A stretch of 12,817 bases of DNA. Source: Streptosporangiaceae bacterium. GTDB taxonomy: Bacteria > Actinomycetota > Actinomycetes > Streptosporangiales > Streptosporangiaceae. Positions 7,001-12,817 of this stretch are shown here, one piece after another. Position 1 is the stretch's first letter. Every line of letters begins with the position of its first letter. The notes beneath the pieces are model-generated. The model saw nothing but the letters and a program-made list of their open reading frames with translations. It was not told where the DNA came from and searched no databases. The stretch covers positions 1-12,817 of the forward strand of contig JASHOI010000433.1 of NCBI GenBank assembly GCA_030041195.1, given 5' to 3'. The position numbers and the translations under genes are program-made.

Positions 7001-7522
7001 CTACGGCAGGGTCGCCGGGCCGCTGGCGTGCACGACCGAGGTGGCGGTGCCCGCCACCGGGACCGCGGTGGTCGACTCGTTGCACTTGCCGTTGCTGAGC
7101 TTGGGCAGCGTCCCGGTGAACTTGAGGTCGGCGGTGCCGGTGCCGCTGATCCCCGCGTAATGGCCGGTGCCGTCGGTGATCTTGTACTTCAGGCCGGTTT
7201 CGGTGTAGACGGCCGCGCAGGTCGACGGGTTGACGGTGCCGCTCTGCTTGCCGGCCGACGTCTCGTTGACCAGGAATGTGCCGTTAGGGAACTTGGCCTT
7301 GAGCGGGGCATTCGACGCCGTGGACGTGGCCTGCATGGTGCCGGTGGCGCTGAACAGCCCCGACGCCACCGCGTTGTAGACCGGGTTTGCCGCGGTGGAG
7401 TGGGTGGTGAGCACGAACGACAGGGTGCCCGACGTGCTCGCGGACGCCCATCCCGCCGGGAGCAGCGCGGCGCTCGCGGCAGCCGCGAGGATCGCGGCTG
7501 ATTTAGCCATAATACGTGCCAT
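7001..7522 (-). CDS. Small secreted protein with Sec signal peptide, function unknown
   Basis: This 173-residue protein has a Sec signal peptide: a short basic N-region (MARIMAK), a hydrophobic Ala/Leu/Ile core (about 8-23) and an AXA-type cleavage site, WASA before STSG, giving a start near residue 29. The mature part is rich in Thr, Ser, Gly and Ala with alternating hydrophobic residues (TLSFVLTT, ADLKFTGTLP), typical of an all-beta extracellular domain. DGTGHYAGISGTGTADL (117-133) is a glycine-rich strand-turn pattern seen in many actinobacterial secreted beta-barrel proteins. Only two cysteines (102 and 147) occur, so one disulfide is likely. The ATG at 7522 has GGGGAG 10 nt upstream. The ATG at 7510 is a poorer start with a shortened signal N-region. 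No enzyme motif is recognisable. It is divergent from valS. Confidence 0.85.
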   Translation of the reverse strand: MARIMAKSAAILAAAASAALLPAGWASASTSGTLSFVLTTHSTAANPVYNAVASGLFSATGTMQATSTASNAPLKAKFPNGTFLVNETSAGKQSGTVNPSTCAAVYTETGLKYKITDGTGHYAGISGTGTADLKFTGTLPKLSNGKCNESTTAVPVAGTATSVVHASGPATLP

Positions 7523-7590
7523 AATGTATAATCTCCCCGTTTAGCCCTATCACGGATCGCTCCTAAGGCTTCTTGTAAGCTCCCCGCTAC
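7523..7590 (-). promoter_or_regulatory. Leader of the secreted-protein gene: SD and repeated GGGGAG element
   Basis: On the minus strand GGGGAGATTATACATT ends at the ATG at 7522 and supplies its ribosome-binding site. About 50 nt further upstream a similar block, GGGGAGCTTACAAG, appears. The region is clearly more AT-rich than its surroundings, which fits a promoter/leader. A convincing -35/-10 pair was not identified. Confidence 0.35.
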
Positions 7591-7689
7591 ATTCGGTGAG
7601 CGCTTTACTGTGAGTTCCCCTTTCCGCGCATTCCGATCAGATCCCGGCGGACGAATTCCGGCCCGCGCTGGTGACGGCGGCTTCGCGCC

Positions 7690-7738
7690 GGGCCGGATGG
7701 CACGGCCGCGGGGCCGGATGGCACGGCCGCCGGGCCGG
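7690..7738. repeat. 21-bp tandem repeat (2.3 copies) upstream of valS
   Basis: The 20-nt core beginning GGGCCGGATGG and ending CACGGCCGC occurs at 7690-7709 and 7711-7730 without change. A third truncated copy (GGGCCGG) is at 7732-7738, keeping the 21-bp period. Each unit contains GGCCG and CGGCC arms around a 7-nt loop and so can form a hairpin. It lies in the 260-nt divergent gap between the secreted-protein gene and valS, 45-93 bp before the valS start. The rest of that gap holds no gene I can support. Confidence 0.8.
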
Positions 7739-7769
7739 CAAGGCGCGCCGGGCGGGCCGCTCGCCGCGG

Positions 7770-7775
7770 TAGACT
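7770..7775 (+). promoter_or_regulatory. valS -10 box, leaderless arrangement
   Basis: TAGACT (7770-7775) matches TANNNT and is followed by 7 nt and then the ATG at 7783, so the transcript would start at the initiation codon. No Shine-Dalgarno sequence precedes the ATG, and no T-box leader elements (AGGGTGG-type antiterminator) are present. No good -35 match lies at 16-18 bp spacing. Confidence 0.45.
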
Positions 7776-7782
7776 GACCGCC

Positions 7783-10447
7783 ATGAACCCTGACGCCCGC
7801 CCCACGCTTGACGGCATCGAAGACAAGTGGATGCTCCGGTGGGACCAGGAGCGTGTAGTACAGGTTTGACCGCACCGCCGACCGCGGCGACGTCTACTCG
7901 ATCGACACTCCCCCGCTGACCACCAGCGGGTCGGTGCATCTCGGGCACGCCTTCTCTTACACCCACCCCGACCTGGCCGCGCGCTTCTGGCGGATGCGCG
8001 GCAAGGAGGTCTTCTACCCGGTCGGGTGGGATGACAACGGGCTGCCGACCGAACGCCGGGTGCAGAACTACTACGGCGTGCGGTGCGATCCGGCGCTGCC
8101 GTACGACCCCGGATTCACCCCGCCCGGTACCCCGGGTCAACCGGAGCGCGCCGGGCGCGCGTCGCCGCGCGGGCAGGTACCGGTGTCCCGGCGCAACTTC
8201 GTCGAGCTGTGCCTGGAGCTCACCGAGCAGGACGAGCGCGCGTACGCGGAGGCATGGCGGCGCCTCGGGCTCTCCATGGACTGGTCCATCGCCTACCGGA
8301 CCATCGACAGCCGCGCGCAGGCCGTCTCGCAGCGCGCGTTCCTGCGCGATCTCGCCAGCGGTGAGGCGTACCTCGCCGATGGGCCGTCGCTGTGGGACGT
8401 GACGTTCGGCTCCGCGGTGGCCCAGGCCGAGCTCGAGGACCGGGAGATCACCGGCCAGTACGTCCGCATCGCGTTCGGGCTCGACGGCTCCCCGAGCGGG
8501 TCGGTGCTGGTCGCGACCACCCGGCCGGAACTGCTGCCCGCCTGCGTGGCGCTGGTCGCGCATCCCGACGACGAGCGGTACGCCGGCCTGATCGGGCGGA
8601 CGGCCCGCACGCCGCTGTTCGGCGTCGGCGTGCCGGTCTTCGGGCACCGTCTCGCCGACCCGGCCAAGGGCACCGGCATCGCGATGGTCTGCACGTTCGG
8701 CGACACCACGGACGTGACCTGGTGGCGGGACCTGGGCCTGGAGACCCGCGCGGTGATCGGCAAGGATGGGCGGCTGCTGGACGGTCCGCTGCCGTGGCTG
8801 GCCGGTCCGTCCGGCCAGGCGGCGTACCGGGAGCTGGCCGGGCTGCCGGCCGCAAAGGCGCGGGCCCGGGTGATCGAACTGCTGCGCGCGGCCGGCGAGC
8901 TCCGCGGCGAGCCCGAGCCGGTCGTGCACGCGGTCAAGTTCTACGAGTACGGCGAGGCGCCGCTGGAGATCATCGCCACCCAGCAGTGGTACATCAGGAA
9001 CGGCGGCCGTGACGCGGGGCTGCGCCAGGCGCTGCTCGCCAGGGGCCGCGAGCTCGACTGGCATCCACCCCACATGAGAGCCAGGTACGAGGACTGGGTG
9101 GCCGGTCTGGCCGGCGACTGGCTGGTCAGCAGGCAGCGCTACTTCGGCGTGCCGATCCCGGTGTGGTACCCGCTGGACGGCGCCGGGGCCCCCAGGTACG
9201 ACGCCCCGATCGTGCCGGATGAGGACATGCTGCCGGTCGACCCGGCGGCCGGCGCCCCGCCCGGGTATGCCGAGAGCCAGCGCGGTCAGGCCGGGGGATT
9301 CATCGGGGATCCCGACGTGATGGACACGTGGGCCACGTCGTCGCTGAGCCCCCGGCTGGCCTGCGGCGGCCTCGGCGCCGACGCGGAGGACCTGTACGGC
9401 CGGGTGTTCCCGATGGACCTGCGGCCGCAGGCGCACGAGATCATCCGGACCTGGCTGTTCTATACGGTGCTGCGCTCGCACGTGCATCGCGGCGTGCTGC
9501 CGTGGCGGCACGTGGGGATCTCGGGCTGGGTCCTCGACCCGGACCGGAAGAAGATGTCCAAGTCCAAGGGCGACGCGAGCACGCCGACCGAGCTGCTGCG
9601 CGAGTACGGGTCGGACGCGATGAGGTACTGGGCGGCGAGCGCCCGGCTCGGCGTGGACGCGACCTTCGACCCGGGCCAGCTCAAGATCGGCCGGCGGCTC
9701 GCGGTCAAGATCCTCAACGCGAGCAGGTTCGTGCTCGGCATGTCCGAGGCCCGTGACGCGGCGGAGGCCGGCGACGCGGCAGGGCCCGGCCGCGGGGCGG
9801 GGGCCGGCGACGTGGCCGCGGTCACCGAGCCGCTGGACCGGGCGATGCTGGCCAGGCTCGCCACCGTGGCCGAGCGGTGCACCGAGGCGTTCGAGGCCTA
9901 CGACCACGCGCTGGCCCTGGAGCTGACCGAGCGGTTCTTCTGGTTCTTCTGCGACGACTACCTGGAGCTGGCCAAGCCCCGGGCGTACGGCGGCAGCGGC
10001 GCCGGGCCGGCGGCATCGGCGATCGCCGCGCTGCGTCTTGCGCTCTCGGTGCTGCTGCGGCTGTTCGCGCCGTTCCTGCCGTTCGTCACCGAGGAGGTGT
10101 GGTCGTGGGCGCAGCCCGGCGGATCGATACACCGGGCCTCCTGGCCGGATCCGGGGCCGCTGCTCGCCCTCGCCGACGACCTCGGCGGCACCGGCGGCAC
10201 CGGCGCCAAGGAGGCGGAGGCCCTGCTGGATGCGGCGTCGGCGGCGATCGGCGCGATCCGCAAGGCGAAGTCCCAGGCCAGGCTGCCGATGCGGGCCAGC
10301 GTGCGCAGGCTCGTGGTGACCGCCCCCGCGGCACAGCTCGCGGCGCTCGCCGAGGTGGTCGCCGACGTGCGGGCGGCCGGCACGGTGGCCGAGGTGGACC
10401 TGCGCGAGGGCGCCGCTGGCGAGCCGGCCTATGAGGTGGTGACCTGA
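7783..10447 (+). CDS. valS: Valyl-tRNA synthetase (short actinobacterial form) with an apparent 1-nt frameshift near codon 25
   Basis: ValS is a class Ia cytosolic enzyme that charges tRNA-Val and edits Thr-tRNA-Val. The start is the ATG at 7783, whose frame gives a family-typical beginning (PTLDGIEDKW, RWDQER) but stops at TGA 7867-7869. The rest is in the next frame: YRFDRT, then VYSIDTPPLTTSGS, the HIGH motif as HLGH, GWDDNGLPTERRVQNYYG, the CP1 editing region (LWDVTFGSAVAQAELEDRE), and KMSKS at 9551-9565. Between CGT (7852-7854) and TAC (7859) there are four bases, GTAG, where three are expected; removing one gives a continuous 887-residue protein. HLGH is then residues 52-55 and KMSKS 590-594. 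The C-terminus stops after the anticodon-binding domain without the coiled-coil arm of E. coli-type ValS. Outside this site the frame is open and well conserved, so the disruption is recent, a sequence error, or bypassed. msrB follows after 23 nt. Confidence 0.93.
7852..7870 (+). other. Frameshift site in valS
   Basis: The first frame reads CGT GTA GTA CAG GTT TGA. The downstream frame, in contrast, reads TAC AGG TTT GAC (YRFD), which matches the family and is open from just after TAG at 7856-7858. The extra base therefore lies in GTAG at 7855-7858. By chance or otherwise the first-frame stop sits in GTT TGA C (7864-7870), similar to the CTT TGA C programmed +1 site of prfB. No SD-like element lies 3 nt upstream as in prfB. 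Confidence 0.85.
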
Positions 10448-10457
10448 CCCCGCCCGG

Positions 10458-10463
10458 TAATCT
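10458..10463 (+). promoter_or_regulatory. msrB -10 box, leaderless arrangement
   Basis: TAATCT (10458-10463) lies in the 23-nt gap after valS and is followed by exactly 7 nt and the ATG at 10471, the same geometry as at valS. This suggests msrB-polX can be transcribed independently of valS from a leaderless start. No Shine-Dalgarno sequence precedes the ATG. Confidence 0.45.
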
Positions 10464-10470
10464 CGGCACC

Positions 10471-10875
10471 ATGGACAAGGTTCAGCGGACAGACCAGGAA
10501 TGGCGGCAGCAGCTCACGCCCGAGGAATACCGCGTGCTGCGGCAGGCGGGCACGGAGGCGCCGTTCACCGGGGAGTACACCGACACCAAGACCGAGGGTG
10601 TCTACCGGTGCCGCGCGTGCGGGGCCGAGCTGTTCCGCTCGGATTCCAAGTTCGAGTCGCACTGCGGGTGGCCCAGCTTCTACCAGCCGACCGAGGACGA
10701 TGCCGTCGTGCTGCTCGAGGACCGGTCGCTCGGCAACGTCCGCACCGAGGTCCGCTGCGCCGCCTGTGACTCGCACCTGGGCCACGTGTTCGAGGGCGAG
10801 GGCTACCCGGTGCCCACCGACCAGCGGTGGTGCATCAACTCGGTGTCGCTGAGCCTCGAGCCGGCCGAGAGCTAG
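10471..10875 (+). CDS. msrB: Peptide-methionine (R)-S-oxide reductase MsrB
   Basis: This 134-residue cytosolic enzyme reduces methionine-R-sulfoxide in oxidised proteins, with thioredoxin as the usual reductant. It is the full usual length of a stand-alone MsrB. Two CxxC pairs for structural zinc are present: Cys47/Cys50 (CRAC) and Cys96/Cys99 (CAAC). HCGWPSFY (64-71) carries Cys65, which is placed like the resolving cysteine of family members. The catalytic cysteine is Cys121 in RWCINS. HLGHVF (102-107) is the expected active-site segment. No signal peptide and no fused MsrA are present. The ATG at 10471 follows a TAATCT box. polX begins 12 nt downstream, so the two genes probably share a transcript. 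Confidence 0.96.
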   Translation: MDKVQRTDQEWRQQLTPEEYRVLRQAGTEAPFTGEYTDTKTEGVYRCRACGAELFRSDSKFESHCGWPSFYQPTEDDAVVLLEDRSLGNVRTEVRCAACDSHLGHVFEGEGYPVPTDQRWCINSVSLSLEPAES

Positions 10876-10887
10876 GCGGAGCCCGGC

Positions 10888-12627
10888 ATGCCCCGGGCCA
10901 ACGACGCGGTGGCGGCGCTGCTCAACGAGTACGCCGAGCTGCACCTGATGACCGGCGGCGACCAGTTCCGCGCCCGGTCCTACGAGAAGGCCGCCCGCGC
11001 GATCGCCGGCCTGGCCGAGGACGTGTCGCAGCTCGGCCCGGCGGCTCTGCAGCAGATTCCCGGCGTCGGCAAGGCCATCGCCGACAAGGTCGGCGAGATC
11101 GGCGCAACCGGGACCTTCGCCGCGCTCGAGCGGCTGCGATCCCAAATCCCGGACGGGGTGCTCCAGCTCACCAGGATCCCGGCGCTCGGGCCGAAGCGCG
11201 CCCTGCTGCTGCACCAGGAGCTGCAGGTCAACTCCCCCGGCGAGCTGCGCGACGCGATCAAGGCGGGACGGCTGGCCGGCCTGCGGGGCTTCGGCAGCAA
11301 GAGCGAAGAAAAGCTCCTGCACGGCATCGAACTGCTGGAAAGCACCGTGGGCCGGGTCCTGCTGAACGTCGCCGACGAGACCGCGGCCCGCGTCGTCGAG
11401 GTGATCAGCGCGGTCCCCGGGTGCCAGCGCTGCGCTCCGGCCGGCTCGCTGCGCCGGTTCGCCGAAACCGTCGGCGACGTGGACATCCTGGCCGCGGCCG
11501 ACGACTCGGGCCCGCTGATGGCCGCGCTCACCGGCATGCCCGAGGCCGCTTCCGTGATCGGCTCCGGCCCCACCAAGACCTCGATCCGCACCGCCGAGGG
11601 GCTGCAGGTCGACCTGCGGGTGATCCCGCTGGACTCCTGGGGCGCTGCGCTGCAGTACTTCACCGGGTCACAGGCGCACAACGTGGCGGTGCGCGAGATC
11701 GCGGTGCGGAAGAAGCTCAAGCTGTCCGAGTACGGCCTGTTCGACGCCGTGACCGGAGAGAAGATCGTCTCGCAGACCGAGGAGGAGGTCTACCGGCGCC
11801 TCGGGATGCCCTGGATCCCGCCGCCGCTCCGCGAGCACACCGGCGAGGTCGCCGCGGCGCTAAGCGGCGGCCTGCCGGACCTCGTCACCGACCGGGACGT
11901 GCGCGGCGACCTGCACACGCACACCGACCTCACCGACGGCGTGGCCACGCTGGCCGACATGGTGGCCAAGGCGCAGGCGCGGGGGTACGCGTACTACGCG
12001 ATCACCGACCACGCGCCGAACCTGTTCATGCAGCGGATGACCGACGAGAAGATGCTGGCCCAGCGCGAGCAGGTGCGCCGCCTCGGTGCGCAGCTTGCTG
12101 CCGGTGCGGGCGAAAACCCGATGGTGCTGCTGCACGGCACCGAGCTGAACATCGCGCCGGACGGGACGGTCGACTGGCCCGCCGAGTTCCTCGACGGCTT
12201 CGACGTGTGCGTGGCCTCGGTGCACTCGAATTTCGACCAGCCGCGCCCGGCGATGACCCGGCGGTTCGTCGCCGCCTGCGAGAACCCGCACGTCAACATC
12301 ATCGGCCACCCGCTGGCCCGGAAGATCGGCCAGCGCCCGCCGGTCGACGTCGACCTGGCCGAACTGTTCCGGGCCTGCGCCAGGACCGGCACCGCGCTTG
12401 AGGTGAACGCGCACCCGAACCGGCTCGACCTTCCCTCGGCCCACATCAGGGCGGCCAAGGACGCGGGCGTGAAGTTCGCCATCGACAGCGACGCGCACTT
12501 CACCGGGGGCCTTGACTACCTGCGCTACGGCGTCGGCACCGCGCAGCGCGGCTGGCTGACGCCCGACGACGTGATCAACACCTGGCCGCTGCCGCGGCTG
12601 CGGGAGTTCCTGCGCAAGGGCCGCTAG
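10888..12627 (+). CDS. polX: DNA polymerase/3'-5' exonuclease PolX (family X polymerase with PHP domain)
   Basis: This 579-residue protein has the full bacterial PolX length and fills short DNA gaps in base-excision repair. The N-terminal 8-kDa region includes FRARSYEKAARAI (27-39). Helix-hairpin-helix motifs include IPGVGKAIADKV (57-68) and IPALGPKRALLL (97-108). The nucleotidyltransferase core has GSLRR (186-190), then Asp197 and Asp199 (GDVDIL), and the third metal ligand Asp242 (VDLRV). The C-terminal PHP phosphoesterase domain has DLHTHTD (341-347), TDHAP (His375), GTELN (Glu419), SVHSN (His446), GHP (His474) and SDAH (Asp535, His537). All expected PHP metal ligands seem intact, so exonuclease or related phosphoesterase activity is likely. 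The ATG has GGAG 6 nt upstream and lies 12 nt after msrB. Confidence 0.96.
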   Translation: MPRANDAVAALLNEYAELHLMTGGDQFRARSYEKAARAIAGLAEDVSQLGPAALQQIPGVGKAIADKVGEIGATGTFAALERLRSQIPDGVLQLTRIPALGPKRALLLHQELQVNSPGELRDAIKAGRLAGLRGFGSKSEEKLLHGIELLESTVGRVLLNVADETAARVVEVISAVPGCQRCAPAGSLRRFAETVGDVDILAAADDSGPLMAALTGMPEAASVIGSGPTKTSIRTAEGLQVDLRVIPLDSWGAALQYFTGSQAHNVAVREIAVRKKLKLSEYGLFDAVTGEKIVSQTEEEVYRRLGMPWIPPPLREHTGEVAAALSGGLPDLVTDRDVRGDLHTHTDLTDGVATLADMVAKAQARGYAYYAITDHAPNLFMQRMTDEKMLAQREQVRRLGAQLAAGAGENPMVLLHGTELNIAPDGTVDWPAEFLDGFDVCVASVHSNFDQPRPAMTRRFVAACENPHVNIIGHPLARKIGQRPPVDVDLAELFRACARTGTALEVNAHPNRLDLPSAHIRAAKDAGVKFAIDSDAHFTGGLDYLRYGVGTAQRGWLTPDDVINTWPLPRLREFLRKGR

Positions 12628-12663
12628 AGCACCGGTCAAGCAGCCGCGCCTACCGCGCGACAA

Positions 12664-12708
12664 GCCCGCTCTGGCGCCTGCCGCCCGCTCTGGCGCCTGC
12701 CGCCCGCC
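12664..12708. repeat. 19-bp tandem repeat (2.4 copies) downstream of polX
   Basis: GCCCGCTCTGGCGCCTGCC occurs at 12664-12682 and again, unchanged, at 12683-12701, followed by a partial GCCCGCC. It begins 37 nt after the polX stop. Beyond it, AGATC CAAT GATCT (12716-12729) forms a small inverted repeat. No gene can be supported in the remaining bases to 12817. Confidence 0.8.
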
Positions 12709-12817
12709 GCGCTCAAGATCCAATGATCTAGGAGGATGCCGAGCAAATGGGGCTCGCAGCGCAATAACCCGTTGGTTTGCGTCATCACGCTTGCCGGCGC
12801 GGCGTCACAGCGACTGG

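Noticed and set aside
7690..7738. CRISPR array
   Set aside because: The 21-bp units abut with no unique spacers, and no cas gene is nearby.
7523..7782. T-box riboswitch upstream of valS
   Set aside because: No conserved T-box or specifier-loop pattern was seen, and the -10 box placement implies a leaderless transcript.
7864..7870. Programmed +1 frameshift of RF2 type in valS as the preferred explanation
   Set aside because: The first base differs (GTT instead of CTT) and the stimulatory SD-like element is missing. The family-conserved YRF is encoded upstream of the stop in the downstream frame, pointing to a simple insertion. It is kept only as an alternative.
7637..10132. 831-residue minus-strand open frame
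   Set aside because: It is antisense to valS, whose HLGH and KMSKS motifs define the coding strand. The composition is shadow-like with no recognisable domain.
10827..12401. 524-residue plus-strand frame overlapping msrB and polX
   Set aside because: It is an out-of-frame shadow of polX, rich in Arg/Ala/Gly, without any motif.
12736..12817. Possible start of a plus-strand gene at the window edge (ATG at 12736, reading MPSKWGSQRNN onwards)
   Set aside because: The GGAGG touches the ATG with no spacer, third-position bias is weak, and only 27 codons are visible.

Overview
The window is GC-rich throughout (about 70% G+C by eye) with strong G/C third-position bias in every real gene. It encodes an actinobacterial LAL-type regulator, membrane-anchored FrmB/antigen-85-like esterases, a CYP125-like P450, a short-form valyl-tRNA synthetase and a PHP-containing PolX. 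Several starts look leaderless, with a TANNNT box 7-8 nt before the ATG. This fits a chromosomal segment of a high-GC actinomycete; the genus cannot be named from sequence alone. No transposase, integrase, phage gene, CRISPR array, tRNA or rRNA was seen.

Left half, minus strand (read right to left): a cytochrome P450 (6222-4993); a 159-nt gap with a small hairpin and palindromic elements; two tandem paralogous two-TM esterase-fold proteins (4815-3721 and 3716-2430) only 4 nt apart; then, 54 nt on, the start of a large AAA/TPR LuxR-type regulator (2375 to beyond base 1). The downstream esterase (2430-3716) keeps a full catalytic set. The upstream one has apparently lost all three triad residues, so the pair looks like an enzyme plus a pseudoenzyme on the outer face of the membrane.

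Middle: divergent from the P450 is a small PRC-barrel-like protein (6381-6845, +). It converges on a small secreted protein (7522-7001, -), and a perfect 16-bp palindrome lies between their ends.

Right half, plus strand: valS (7783-10447), msrB (10471-10875) and polX (10888-12627), closely spaced. valS carries an apparent one-base insertion near codon 25. It separates a family-typical N-terminus from the rest of a well-conserved synthetase. msrB and polX are 12 nt apart and probably co-transcribed, combining methionine-sulfoxide repair with DNA repair synthesis. The last 190 bases hold a 19-bp tandem repeat and no convincing gene.

All intergenic gaps are under 300 bases. The points most worth checking are the enzyme/pseudo-enzyme membrane esterase pair and the valS frameshift.
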